NCBI GenBank assembly: GCA_018432315.1
Contig: JAHDLB010000043.1
Coordinates: forward strand, 1 to 64,000
DNA: 64,000 bases
From: Anaerolineae bacterium
GTDB lineage: Bacteria; Chloroflexota; Anaerolineae; Aggregatilineales; Aggregatilineaceae
Direction: 5' to 3'
In this document: positions 34,670-43,338 of the stretch, one piece after another
Layout: each line of letters opens with the position of its first letter
How positions within the stretch are numbered: the first letter of the stretch is position 1
Translations under genes and position numbers: made by a program
The notes under the pieces: model-generated
What the model saw: only the letters and a program-made list of their open reading frames with translations
Told to the model about the DNA's origin: nothing
Databases searched by the model: none

Positions 34670-36508
34670 ATGAGTGCATTAGGAGCGTTTACATTTGTCC
34701 TGCACAGTCATTTGCCTTATGCTCGGCTGGCGGGGCGGTGGCCGCACGGCGAGGAGTGGATTCACGAGGCGGCCAGCGAGACTTACATCCCGCTCTTGAA
34801 CGCGTTATACGACCTGCGCGACGAAGGCGTCCGGTACAAGATCACGATCGGGCTCACGCCCGTGCTGGCCGAGCAGTTGGCCGATCCGGACGTGCTCGAT
34901 CACCTCGACGAGTACCTGGAAGACAAGATAGCCCGCGCCAAGCAGGACGTGCTGCGCTTTCGCGGCGAAGAAGAGTCCAGGGGCGTCCCACGCGAGGAAG
35001 CCGAGGAAGGCGAACTGCCGCCGGTGGATCGCGCGGCAGTGAGCGCCGCCCTGGCAGAGTCCGGGCCGGCGGATCGGATCGCGCCGCCGGAAGAAAAACC
35101 CTGGTGGGCCGGCCACCAGCACCTCGAATACCTGGCCGGGTTCTACCAGCGCTATTACGAGCACATCAAGGATTCGTTCGACCGGCGCTACAACCGCGAC
35201 CTGTTGGGCGCGTTCAAGCAGCTCCAGGACGAGGGCTACATCGAGATCACGACCAGCGCGGCCACACACGGCTACCTGCCGCTGCTGGGGACGGACAGCG
35301 CCATTCGCGGGCAGCTTCGCGCGGGGGTCGAGAGCTATCGCCGGTTCTTCAAGCGCGCACCGCGCGGCATCTGGCTCCCGGAGTGCGCCTATCGCCCGGC
35401 CTATTACGACGAGCGAGGCGCGATCCGGCCCGGCATCGAGCATTTCGTGGCGCAGCAGGGGCTGAAGCTGTTCTTCAGCGAGACGCACCTGATCACCGGC
35501 GGGGCGCCGGTCGGCGTGGCAGCGGGCGAGGCGCTCGGTCCGTACGGCGAGATCAAGCGGCGCTACCTGATCCCGATGTCGGCGGCCCCCACGCCTCGCG
35601 AGCCGATGACGACCTTCCGCCCGTATTACGTTAGCGACACCACGCACGGCCCGCAGGCGGACCAACACAGCGGCGTGGCGGTCATCGGGCGCAACAACGA
35701 AACCGGCCAGCGCGTCTGGTCGGCGGACTGGGGCTATCCGGGCGATTTCGACTACCGCGAATTTCACCGTAAGGACGGCGTGAGCGGCCTGCAATACTGG
35801 CGCGTGACCGGCGCGAAGGTGGACCTGGGCAGCAAGGATTTCTACCATCCGGACTGGGCCGAGCACAAGGTGCGGATGCACGCCCAGGACTTCGCCGGGC
35901 TGGTCGAGCGCATCCTGCGGGCGCAGCACGATCACGGGCTGGGCTACGGGATCATCGCGTCGAACTACGACACCGAGCTGTTCGGTCACTGGTGGTTCGA
36001 GGGCGTGGACTGGCTCAAGCAGGTGCTGCGGCTGCTGGCCGAGAATCCGAACGTGGAACTCACCACCGCCAGCGAGTTCGTCGAGCAGCACCCGCCCCAG
36101 CAGGTGATCCACCTGCCGGAGGGCAGTTGGGGCGCGGGCGGCACGCACTTCACCTGGGACAACAACGACACCCATTGGATGTGGGCGCCGATCCACGAGG
36201 CGGAGGAGCGGATGCAGCGGCTGGCGGACACGTACCGGGATCGCTATGACGACGCGAACCTGCGCGGCGTGCTCAACCAGGCGGCGCGCGAGCTGGTGCT
36301 GCTCGAAAGCTCGGACTGGCCGTTCCTGGTCACGACCGGGCAGGCGCGGCAGTACGCCATCCAGCGGTTCAGCCAGCACCTGGAGCGCTTCCTGTCGCTG
36401 GCCGACAGCGTGGAGAGCGGCGCGCCCGATGGTGGGCTGGCGGCCAGCCTGTGGGAGCGCGATCGGCTGTTCCCGAACATCGATTTTCGCTGGTGGTGCA
36501 GCGCCTAG
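34670..36508 (+). CDS. GH57/DUF1957 1,4-alpha-glucan branching enzyme
   Basis: The 612-residue enzyme is a GH57 branching enzyme. FVLHSHLPYARLAGRWPHGEEW (residues 8-29) is the substrate-cleft opening, WLPECAYRP (near 240) carries the nucleophile glutamate, and SNYDTELFGHWWFEG (near 430) the acid/base aspartate, with a DUF1957 helical C-terminus. It forms alpha-1,6 branches in glycogen. A charged, Glu/Arg-rich insert at about 85-140 is longer than in typical GH57 branching enzymes. ATG 34670 follows GAGGGGAGCG. It is the first gene of the glycogen synthesis cluster and is read divergently to the ABC exporter. In this organism it probably replaces a GH13 GlgB. Confidence 0.93.
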   Translation: MSALGAFTFVLHSHLPYARLAGRWPHGEEWIHEAASETYIPLLNALYDLRDEGVRYKITIGLTPVLAEQLADPDVLDHLDEYLEDKIARAKQDVLRFRGEEESRGVPREEAEEGELPPVDRAAVSAALAESGPADRIAPPEEKPWWAGHQHLEYLAGFYQRYYEHIKDSFDRRYNRDLLGAFKQLQDEGYIEITTSAATHGYLPLLGTDSAIRGQLRAGVESYRRFFKRAPRGIWLPECAYRPAYYDERGAIRPGIEHFVAQQGLKLFFSETHLITGGAPVGVAAGEALGPYGEIKRRYLIPMSAAPTPREPMTTFRPYYVSDTTHGPQADQHSGVAVIGRNNETGQRVWSADWGYPGDFDYREFHRKDGVSGLQYWRVTGAKVDLGSKDFYHPDWAEHKVRMHAQDFAGLVERILRAQHDHGLGYGIIASNYDTELFGHWWFEGVDWLKQVLRLLAENPNVELTTASEFVEQHPPQQVIHLPEGSWGAGGTHFTWDNNDTHWMWAPIHEAEERMQRLADTYRDRYDDANLRGVLNQAARELVLLESSDWPFLVTTGQARQYAIQRFSQHLERFLSLADSVESGAPDGGLAASLWERDRLFPNIDFRWWCSA

Positions 36509-36577
36509 CATCCAGGCACGACCGCCGGGTGGCAGGTTCACCGGTGCTTCACCGCACTCTGAAGGAGATCGGACATC

Positions 36578-38095
36578 ATGCGCGTGCTGTTCATTGCATC
36601 GGAGATGGCGCCCTTTGCCAAGGCGGGCGGGCTGGGCGACGTCGTGGGGAGCCTGCCGCGCGCGCTGCGGGCGCACGGCATCGACGCGCGCGTGTTGATG
36701 CCGCTTTATGGGCCGGTCAAGGACAGGTTCCACCGCCAGATCGAGTACGCGTTTTCGTTCCCGTTTCACCGGCAGCCGGGCACCGCCGACGTGCACATCC
36801 ACACCACCGAGCAGGACGGCGTCCCGGTGTACTTCCTGGAAAGCTGGCCGTTTTTCAGCGGCGGGAATTACCTGTACACCGACCTGAACTGGGACCGCGA
36901 GCGGTTCATCTTCTTCAGCCAGGCCGCGCTGGGCGTTGCCTGGGAGCTGGGCCAGGGGCGCCACAATGGCGAAGCGTGGTTTCCGGACGTGCTGCACGCC
37001 CACGATTGGCACACCGGGCTGGTCCCCTTCCTGCTGCACGAGGCCCGTTTCTCGCCGGGGTGGGAGGACGTCGCCAGCGTGCTCACCATCCACAACATGG
37101 CCTACCAGGGCTGGGAGGCAGGCGGCTGGCTGTGGATGGCGGGCGTGCCGGGGCGCCACCATCCCGACCTGGTGTACCAGGACAAGACCGACAACCTGCT
37201 GGGGATCGGGATCGCGTACGCGCACAAGCTCAACACCGTGAGCCACCGCCACGCCATCGAGCTGCACTATCCCCGGTTTGGCGAGGGGCTGGAGGGGCTG
37301 ATCTGGGCGCGCGACGCCGACTTTACCGGCATCCTCAACGGCCTGGATATGGACCACATCAACCCCGCCGCCGATCCGCACATCCCGTATCGCTATGACG
37401 TGTCGAACTTCCGGACCGAGCGCGTAAAGAACAAGCTGGCGCTGCAATCGGAGCTGTACCTGGAGCAGAACCCGGACACCCCGCTGATCGGCATCGTCAG
37501 CCGGTTGGTGGCGCAGAAAGGGATGGACTTCGCCGCGCCGGGGTTGCGCCGCCTGCTGGCCGAGACGGATGCCCAACTGGTCGTGGTGGGCACCGGCGAG
37601 CCGGAGATCGAGCAGCAGATGCGCACGCTCGAATGGGACTTTGGCTGGAAGGCGCGCATCGTGATCGATTACCGGGCCGACCTCGCCCAGCGGATCTACG
37701 CCGGGGCCGACGTGCTGCTGGTGCCGAGCCGGTACGAGCCGTGCGGCCTCACGCAGATGATCGCGATGCGCTACGGCGCGCTGCCGGTCGTCCGCGAGAC
37801 GGGTGGCCTGGCCGACACGGTGACCAGTTTCGATAACGCCGACGGCGAACAGGGGACCGGGTTCGTGTTCCTGTTCGAAGACCCCGACGCCGTCCGGCTG
37901 ACGCTGCGCTGGGCGATCGACACGTACCGCCACCGGCGCGCCGCCTTCGAGCGAATGCAGGAGCGGGCGATGCGCCTGGATCTGGGCTGGGAGCGCGCGG
38001 TGAAGCAGTATCTCGCGCTGTATGAGGGCGCCCTGGTCAACGCCGGACGCCCCGAGGCGGCGCTGGCGACGATGGGGCGCGGGCGTCCGCATTAA
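36578..38095 (+). CDS. glgA: glycogen/starch synthase, GT5
   Basis: The 505-residue protein is a GT5 ADP-glucose glucosyltransferase. FIASEMAPFAKAGGLGDVVGSLP (residues 5-27) contains the KxGGL nucleotide-sugar loop and PSRYEPCGLTQMIAMRYG (near 382) the GT-B acidic donor motif. It extends alpha-1,4-glucan from ADP-glucose supplied by GlgC. An AAGGAG box lies 11 nt before ATG 36578. The 70-nt spacing from the branching enzyme fits a shared operon. Slightly longer than the usual 480 residues because of C-terminal extension. Confidence 0.95.
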   Translation: MRVLFIASEMAPFAKAGGLGDVVGSLPRALRAHGIDARVLMPLYGPVKDRFHRQIEYAFSFPFHRQPGTADVHIHTTEQDGVPVYFLESWPFFSGGNYLYTDLNWDRERFIFFSQAALGVAWELGQGRHNGEAWFPDVLHAHDWHTGLVPFLLHEARFSPGWEDVASVLTIHNMAYQGWEAGGWLWMAGVPGRHHPDLVYQDKTDNLLGIGIAYAHKLNTVSHRHAIELHYPRFGEGLEGLIWARDADFTGILNGLDMDHINPAADPHIPYRYDVSNFRTERVKNKLALQSELYLEQNPDTPLIGIVSRLVAQKGMDFAAPGLRRLLAETDAQLVVVGTGEPEIEQQMRTLEWDFGWKARIVIDYRADLAQRIYAGADVLLVPSRYEPCGLTQMIAMRYGALPVVRETGGLADTVTSFDNADGEQGTGFVFLFEDPDAVRLTLRWAIDTYRHRRAAFERMQERAMRLDLGWERAVKQYLALYEGALVNAGRPEAALATMGRGRPH

Positions 38096-38109
38096 AGGTA
38101 GCTGATGTT

Positions 38110-38625
38110 ATGGATGAAAAAGGCAAACAAAAACCGGCGTATTACACGGTCGATTTCGTCACGGCGCTGTCGAAAACGGAGTGCGTCGAGCGGCTGGAGC
38201 GGCAGGTGATCCTGGCGTCGAACAGCGTGGGGACGTGGCTCGCCCCCATGACGCAGCGCACCACCGTGCAGGACAGCGGGCAATTCCTGGTCGAGCGCGG
38301 CTTTCCGGGGGCGCTCCACCCGATCCGGCTGGAGGGGCGTCTCGAAGACCATGCCGAGGGCGGCACCTGGGTCAATGGGGCGATCACGCACGACACGTAC
38401 AACCAGGTCCTGGTCGAGGGCCTGATCCTGTTCGTGCTGTTCTTCGTGATGTCGGCGCTGTTATATCTGCGCCTCAAGACGCGCGGCCTGGTGATCACGC
38501 TACCGATGCTGCTGGCGGTGCTGGTGCTGTTTTCCATCCGCTGGCGGGCGCTGCGCGCCCAGACGCACGATCTCACGCGCTGGCTGCGCCGCCGCCTGTA
38601 CGTGACCGCCGGGCAGGTCCGCTAG
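38110..38625 (+). CDS. small membrane protein between glgA and glgC, unknown function
   Basis: The 171-residue protein has a soluble N-terminus of about 95 residues and two membrane helices (about 102-120 and 126-143), with a basic cytoplasmic tail. It begins 14 nt after the glgA stop and sits 132 nt before glgC, so it is read with glgA. I recognise no domain. The soluble part (SKTECVERLERQVILASN) could fold as a START/SRPBCC-like half-barrel, but that is only an impression. It may be a membrane tether or unrelated passenger of the glycogen operon. Confidence 0.75.
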   Translation: MDEKGKQKPAYYTVDFVTALSKTECVERLERQVILASNSVGTWLAPMTQRTTVQDSGQFLVERGFPGALHPIRLEGRLEDHAEGGTWVNGAITHDTYNQVLVEGLILFVLFFVMSALLYLRLKTRGLVITLPMLLAVLVLFSIRWRALRAQTHDLTRWLRRRLYVTAGQVR

Positions 38626-38658
38626 GCGCTGCGGGGCGATCTGCTGGCGGCCCAGCCA

Positions 38659-38667
38659 TGCTATACT
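38659..38667 (+). promoter_or_regulatory. extended -10 element before glgC
   Basis: TGCTATACT is a TGn-extended -10 box about 90 nt before the glgC start codon, with no recognisable -35. It suggests glgC can also be transcribed apart from glgA. Confidence 0.4.
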
Positions 38668-38757
38668 ACAGGTGGGCACGCGGCGCATGTCATCCGGCGT
38701 TGTCGATGTGATGTCGATGGTAAATACTGGGTTCTTTTCCGCCAATGAGGAGATGCT

Positions 38758-40020
38758 ATGCGAACGAGAGCGGTTATTCTGGCCGGCGGTGAGGGAAGCC
38801 GGTTGGGCGTGTTGACCTCGAAGCGCGCCAAGCCAGCGGTGCCCTTTGCCGGAAAATATCGAATCATCGATTTTGCCCTGAGCAACTGCGTCAATTCAGG
38901 CATTTTCGACGTGCTGGTGCTGACCCAGTACCGGCCCCACAGCCTGAACGAGCACATTGCGCTGGGCCGCCCGTGGGACCTGGACCGCAGTTTTACCGGT
39001 GGGGTCAAACTGCTGCAGCCCTTTCAGGGGCGTCAAGACACCGATTGGTACGCCGGCACCGCCGACGCAGTAACCCAGAATATCAACTTCATCCGGCGCG
39101 GACATCCGAACAACATTTTGATCCTGTCCGGCGATCACATTTACGAGATGGAATACGACATGCTCGTGGAATACCACGAGGATCAGGACGCCGACGCGAC
39201 CGTGTGCGTGATTCGCGTCCCGCTGGACGAAGCCTCTCGCTATGGCATCATGGCCGTGGACGACCGCCATCACATCGTGGATTTTGTCGAGAAACCGGCC
39301 AAGCCGCCCGGAGATCTCGCGAACATGGGTGTCTACGTCTTCAAGCTGGACGTGCTCGAAGAGATGCTGCGTGAAGACGCCGCCCGGACCGATTCGCGCC
39401 ACGACTTCGGCTACAACATCATCCCGCGCATGATGGAGCGGGGCATGAAGGTCATGGCGTACCCGTTCGGCGGGTACTGGATCGACGTGGGGACCATCGA
39501 CGCGTATTGGGAAGCCCACATGGATCTGCTGGCCTCGCCGCCCTCGCTCGATCTCAATGACCGGTCGTGGATCATCCACACCCGCAGCGAGGAGCGCCCG
39601 CCGGTCCGGATCGACAAAGGGGCCATCGTCGAGGACAGCATGATCACGGATGGCAGCATCGTCTGCGCGGGCGCGCGCGTGGTGCGCAGCGTATTGTCGC
39701 CCGGCGTGTACGTGGGGCCGAACGCGCTGGTCTATGAGAGCGTGGTCCTGACCGACAGCTACATCGAAAAAGACGCGTCCATCGAGCGCGCTATCATCGA
39801 CAAGGGCGTCGTCGTGGGCCAGGGCGCGCGCGTCGGCGAGCGGACGGATGTGGGCGATCTCGGCATCGCGTGCGTGGGCAAGAACACGACCGTGCCGCCG
39901 GGGTTCGTCGTCAAGCGCGACGCCGTGCTGGGGACCGATCTGCGGGCCGAAGAAATCGCGGACAAGTATCCCGAGGGCGTGGTGCCGTCCGGCGCGCGGT
40001 ACGGGTACAAAGTCAAGTGA
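38758..40020 (+). CDS. glgC: glucose-1-phosphate adenylyltransferase
   Basis: The 420-residue protein is Glg[24 protein letters not shown] (residues 9-31) is the nucleotide-binding loop, [16 protein letters not shown] the second block, [12 protein letters not shown] the third, and FVEKPAKP the sugar-phosphate loop; the C-terminal third is a left-handed beta-helix ([19 protein letters not shown]) where allosteric effectors bind in characterised enzymes. It makes ADP-glucose from ATP and glucose-1-phosphate, the committed step of glycogen synthesis. GAGGAG lies upstream of the ATG, and a good terminator follows. Confidence 0.96.
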   Translation: MRTRAVILAGGEGSRLGVLTSKRAKPAVPFAGKYRIIDFALSNCVNSGIFDVLVLTQYRPHSLNEHIALGRPWDLDRSFTGGVKLLQPFQGRQDTDWYAGTADAVTQNINFIRRGHPNNILILSGDHIYEMEYDMLVEYHEDQDADATVCVIRVPLDEASRYGIMAVDDRHHIVDFVEKPAKPPGDLANMGVYVFKLDVLEEMLREDAARTDSRHDFGYNIIPRMMERGMKVMAYPFGGYWIDVGTIDAYWEAHMDLLASPPSLDLNDRSWIIHTRSEERPPVRIDKGAIVEDSMITDGSIVCAGARVVRSVLSPGVYVGPNALVYESVVLTDSYIEKDASIERAIIDKGVVVGQGARVGERTDVGDLGIACVGKNTTVPPGFVVKRDAVLGTDLRAEEIADKYPEGVVPSGARYGYKVK

Positions 40021-40046
40021 CGCGCGCCATGTCCGACCAAAAGCAT

Positions 40047-40077
40047 ACGCCGGGGCGGCCAACCGCTCCGGCGTTTT
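40047..40077 (+). terminator. rho-independent terminator of glgC
   Basis: ACGCCGGGGCGG pairs with CCGCTCCGGCGT (12 bp, one G-U) around CCAA, followed by TTTT. It closes the plus-strand glycogen operon. Confidence 0.88.
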
Positions 40078-40079
40078 CG

Positions 40080-40676
40080 TTAGCTGCCGGGGTCGGTAGG
40101 CCCGGCCTGGCGGAGCGTCAGCGCGGCGTGGTTGCGCTCGCAGTCGCCCGCCTCGAAGACGACGGCCACCGGGGGCGAGACGGGCTGCTCGCCATCGACG
40201 AGCTGCACCCAGACGTGGCGGCTGGTCGTGCCGTCGAGAGTGAAGGCCCAGGTGCCGGGCTGTTCGGCATCGTCGCCGGCGGTCTCGACGAGGATGGGCG
40301 CGAGCGCGCTGCCCCAGATCATGACGCTGAGGCCGGGGTAGGGCTGCCCGTCACGATCCAGCACCTGGCCGGACACCGTCTGGCTCGCGCACGTTTCGCC
40401 CGCGCTCAGGGTCAGCGAGCCGGGCACCAGCGCGAACGGCAGCGCAAACGGCCCGCTGAGCGCCGAGCCGGTCAGGTCTGCCACGGCGGTCTGGGTGGCC
40501 GCGCTGTCGTTCCAGACGGCGGTGAGCGTCGAGGAGAATTCTCGCTCCTGGCGTTCGTCGCGCGCGTTGGCGATGACCAGGATCACGATCACGGCAGTGA
40601 GCGTAATCAGAAACAGCAGGACCGCGACTTTCAAGCCTATCTTGTACGGGCGGCTCGTGTAGATGTCGTCACTCAC
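40080..40676 (-). CDS. single-pass membrane protein with carboxypeptidase-regulatory-like domain
   Basis: The 198-residue protein has one N-terminal transmembrane helix (13-36) and an exported domain whose second half (QTVSGQVLDRDGQPYPGLSVMIWGS) has the GxVxDxxGxPxxGxxV pattern of the CarboxypepD_reg/Ig-like fold. The function is unknown; such domains are often surface or accessory modules. It starts with GTG 40676, overlapping the debranching enzyme stop by 4 nt (GTGA), so it is translationally coupled to it. Confidence 0.8.
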   Translation of the reverse strand: MSDDIYTSRPYKIGLKVAVLLFLITLTAVIVILVIANARDERQEREFSSTLTAVWNDSAATQTAVADLTGSALSGPFALPFALVPGSLTLSAGETCASQTVSGQVLDRDGQPYPGLSVMIWGSALAPILVETAGDDAEQPGTWAFTLDGTTSRHVWVQLVDGEQPVSPPVAVVFEAGDCERNHAALTLRQAGPTDPGS

Positions 40677-42718
40677 ACGCCGATCCTCACCGCTTCTTGC
40701 AGGCCGGTTGGGGCCAGCGCGGCCTCAAGCTCGCGCCACACGCGCAGAACCTCGGCCACGCTCCACGCCTGGGCGATGGCACCGCGCGGCGTGTGGGGCG
40801 GATCGCCGTCGAAGATCTCGCTGATGGTGCCCAGCCCGTGGCTCTTGAGATGGTCGGCCAATGGCTTGAGGTAGCTGTAAGCGACGTCGGCGTCGCGGTA
40901 GACCTTGTAGTGGGCGCTGACGAACGGGCCGAGCAGCCACGACCAGACCGTGCCCTGGTGGTAACAGCTATCGCGCTGGAGCCGGTCGCCGCCGTAGTGC
41001 CCGACGTAATCCGTCTCGTCCGGCGCCAGGCTGCGCAGTCCGTACGAGGTCACCAGCTCGCGGGCACAGATGTCGACCACGGCGCGCGCTTTCCGCTCGT
41101 CGAGCAGGTTAATCGGCAGCGACACCGCGAAAATCTGGTTGGGGCGCAGCGTGGGATCGTCGCCCTCGGGACCGTCGATCACGTCGTACAGGTAACCGCC
41201 GCTGTACCAAAAGCGCGCGCTGAAGCTGGCATGGGCGCGCTCGGCCATCTGCCCGAAGCGCTCCGCCGCGGCGCGGTCGCCATAGTGGTCGGCCAGATCG
41301 GCCACGATCCGCAGCGCGTGGGCCCACAGCGCGTTGATCTCGACCGGCTTGCCCACGCGGGGCGTCACGACCCAGTCGTCGATCTTGGCGTCCATCCAGG
41401 TGAGCTGGAGTCCCGCCTCGCCCGCGTACAGCAGGCCGTCGGACGTGTCGCAGCCGATGTTGAAGCGCGTCCCCTTGACGTGCCATTCCAGAATGTCGAT
41501 CAACACCGGGTACAACTCGCGCACTGCCGGGTGATCCGGTCCGGCCTGCTGGGCCAGGGCGCGAACCGCCTGGAAATACCACAGCGTGGCGTCGGCAGTG
41601 TTATATTCCGGCGCCCGGCCCTCGTCCGGAAAGCGGTTGGGCAGCATCCCCCGGTCGACGTACCGGGCAAACGTGCGGAGCACCGCTGCCGCTTCGTCCT
41701 GGCGGCCAACGGCCAGCGTCAGGCCGGGGAGGGCGATCATCGTGTCGCGGCCCCAGTCGCTGAACCACGGATAGCCCGCCAGCACGCTGGTGCCGGACGC
41801 GCGGCCAATCTCGCGCGTGACGATGAACTGGTCGGCGGCGAGGCCGAGCTGGCGGATCCACGGTGGAGCGTCGTCCAGGCTGGCCTGTCGGAGCAAGGCG
41901 TCCTGCCGGTCGCGCTCGGCCTGCAAGGCCGTCTGCCAATCGGCTGGCGGATCGTCCTCGATGGTGAAGGCGAGCGCCAGCGTGTCCTGCAAGGCCAGCT
42001 CGGCGCTGATGGTCGCCGCCGAGAACAGGTCTTCCTGGTTGTCCATGCCGCGTTTTTTCTCCTGCGCCAGGTGGAACGACCACCACCATTCCGGCGCGGG
42101 AGTCATGTTGCCCAGGCTGGTGAGGATGTGCACCGAGCGCGGCGGCACGGTGGCGCGCTCGTTGTCGGCGCGGACGGTGAGCATCTGTCCGGACGGCCAC
42201 GGGCTGTCAGCGGCCAGCCGGACATCGACGGGATAGCCGCCTTTCGTCACGCTGTGATGATCGCGGTAGGCGCACAGCGGCTTGATCACCAGCCGCACGT
42301 TCGACGCGCCGCGCGTGTAGGTGTAGGTGATATACGTGGTGTTCTTGCCGTGCGCCATCCAGATGCGCTGGACGATCTGCACGTCGCCCAGCGTCCACAC
42401 GAAGGTGGGGATCGTCCCGTCCAGGTGGAAGCTCTCCAGGTGGCGATAGCCGTCCGGCAGGACCACGCCCGCCGCCCACTCGTGCGTCACCAGCGGCGAG
42501 CGCCGCCCATTGATGTCGATCCAGGCGTCGAGCCCGGCGACCATCAGCGTGCGCTGGGTGGGGGGCTGGAGCGAGGCGGTCAGCAGGCTGTGGTAGCGCC
42601 GCGTGCGCGCGCCGGAGATCGAGCCCATCGCGTAGCCGCCGAGGCCGTTCGTCACCAGCCATTCGCGGCTCATCACGGCGTCCAGGTGACCGGTCAGTTC
42701 GCGTCCAAAATGAATCAT
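40673..42718 (-). CDS. glycogen debranching enzyme (amylo-alpha-1,6-glucosidase)
   Basis: The 681-residue protein has the GDE layout: an N-terminal domain with REWLVTNGLGGYAMGSISG (residues 22-40) and RRYHSLL, and a C-terminal (alpha/alpha)6 domain with LAGYPWFSDWGRDTMIALPGL (near 310-330), DATLWYFQAVRAL and HQGTVWSWLLGPF. It hydrolyses alpha-1,6 branches of glycogen, complementing the neighbouring branching enzyme. I start at ATG 42718 (IHFGREL), since homologues begin near there; an ATG at 42739 is an alternative but is separated from a terminator-like hairpin by only 5-9 nt. It precedes the small membrane protein in an overlapping pair. Confidence 0.93.
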   Translation of the reverse strand: MIHFGRELTGHLDAVMSREWLVTNGLGGYAMGSISGARTRRYHSLLTASLQPPTQRTLMVAGLDAWIDINGRRSPLVTHEWAAGVVLPDGYRHLESFHLDGTIPTFVWTLGDVQIVQRIWMAHGKNTTYITYTYTRGASNVRLVIKPLCAYRDHHSVTKGGYPVDVRLAADSPWPSGQMLTVRADNERATVPPRSVHILTSLGNMTPAPEWWWSFHLAQEKKRGMDNQEDLFSAATISAELALQDTLALAFTIEDDPPADWQTALQAERDRQDALLRQASLDDAPPWIRQLGLAADQFIVTREIGRASGTSVLAGYPWFSDWGRDTMIALPGLTLAVGRQDEAAAVLRTFARYVDRGMLPNRFPDEGRAPEYNTADATLWYFQAVRALAQQAGPDHPAVRELYPVLIDILEWHVKGTRFNIGCDTSDGLLYAGEAGLQLTWMDAKIDDWVVTPRVGKPVEINALWAHALRIVADLADHYGDRAAAERFGQMAERAHASFSARFWYSGGYLYDVIDGPEGDDPTLRPNQIFAVSLPINLLDERKARAVVDICARELVTSYGLRSLAPDETDYVGHYGGDRLQRDSCYHQGTVWSWLLGPFVSAHYKVYRDADVAYSYLKPLADHLKSHGLGTISEIFDGDPPHTPRGAIAQAWSVAEVLRVWRELEAALAPTGLQEAVRIGV

Positions 42719-42743
42719 ATTATTTCGCTGCTGCTCCATTCGT

Positions 42744-42775
42744 AAAATCCGCCCGTACGGAGCTGTGACGGGCGG
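42744..42775 (-). terminator. terminator-like hairpin between the CBM48 gene and the debranching enzyme
   Basis: On the minus strand CCGCCCGT pairs perfectly with ACGGGCGG around an 11-nt loop and is followed by TTTT, only 5 nt before a possible ATG at 42739 and 26 nt before the ATG at 42718. It could end the CBM48 message or act as an attenuator for the debranching gene. Confidence 0.6.
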
Positions 42776-42868
42776 AGATAAGAACGACCTGGGGCACGGG
42801 AATGATCTTCCCGGCGACGTGCGGATCACAGCGCCGGGACGTGCCAGGCGAAAACCAGAGACAGCAGC

Positions 42869-43177
42869 CTAACCGGGGTAGGTGCTGATGACCGAATTGT
42901 CACCACTGAAAGGATTGGGGACGTATTTGTCGGCGTCCCAATCGTTGTGCCACTGGTTGCCGTTCACCAGGTAGCGGAACTGGTATTCGCGGTTGGGCTC
43001 CAGGTCGAGCGTGATCTTGAAGGTCCCGTTCTTGAGCTGGTTCATCGGCGTGGCTTTTTCGTCCCAATCATTAAAATCGCCGACGAGGTAGGCCGTATCG
43101 GCGTCGGCGGCAATGGCATCTGGCAGGATGAAGTCGACTTTGACGGCACCCTTTTTCAGGAAGCGCTTTTTGAACAT
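42869..43177 (-). CDS. stand-alone CBM48 (AMPK1-type) glycogen-binding protein
   Basis: The 102-residue protein is a single carbohydrate-binding module of the CBM48/isoamylase-N family. AYLVGDFNDWDEKATPM (residues 29-45) and YQFRYLVNGNQWHNDWDADKY (66-86) are the family motifs with conserved Trp. CBM48 modules are usually N-terminal parts of branching or debranching enzymes, here encoded alone beside the debranching enzyme, about 150 nt away. It might bind glycogen or tether enzymes to it. ATG 43177 lies 9 nt behind AAGGAG; an extended -10 box (TGGTAGAAT) at 43217-43225 gives a likely promoter. Confidence 0.92.
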   Translation of the reverse strand: MFKKRFLKKGAVKVDFILPDAIAADADTAYLVGDFNDWDEKATPMNQLKNGTFKITLDLEPNREYQFRYLVNGNQWHNDWDADKYVPNPFSGDNSVISTYPG

Positions 43178-43216
43178 TGGCACATTCTCCTTGTGCAAGC
43201 GGGCTTGCTTGTCCGT

Positions 43217-43225
43217 ATTCTACCA
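43217..43225 (-). promoter_or_regulatory. extended -10 promoter of the CBM48 gene
   Basis: TGGTAGAAT on the minus strand is a TGn-extended -10 box about 40 nt before ATG 43177. A hairpin lies about 15 nt further upstream. Confidence 0.45.
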
Positions 43226-43239
43226 TGTTTTAGGGCTGC

Positions 43240-43263
43240 GACCAGGGTTGTTTCTCCCTGGTC
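43240..43263 (-). terminator. hairpin after the methyltransferase gene
   Basis: GACCAGGG pairs perfectly with CCCTGGTC around an 8-nt loop downstream of the methyltransferase stop at 43339. It probably ends that transcript before the CBM48 promoter. The T-run is weak. Confidence 0.45.
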
Positions 43264-43338
43264 TTACAGGCTCTCAGTCTGGGTTTTTCTAGCTAGGTTT
43301 TACTAGGTGTTGGAGTTTTCGCCAACAAGCCGGGATCG

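Noticed and set aside
34805-38092. Minus-strand frame of 1095 codons
   Set aside because: Antisense to the GH57 and glgA genes, which have full catalytic motifs. No signature in the translation.
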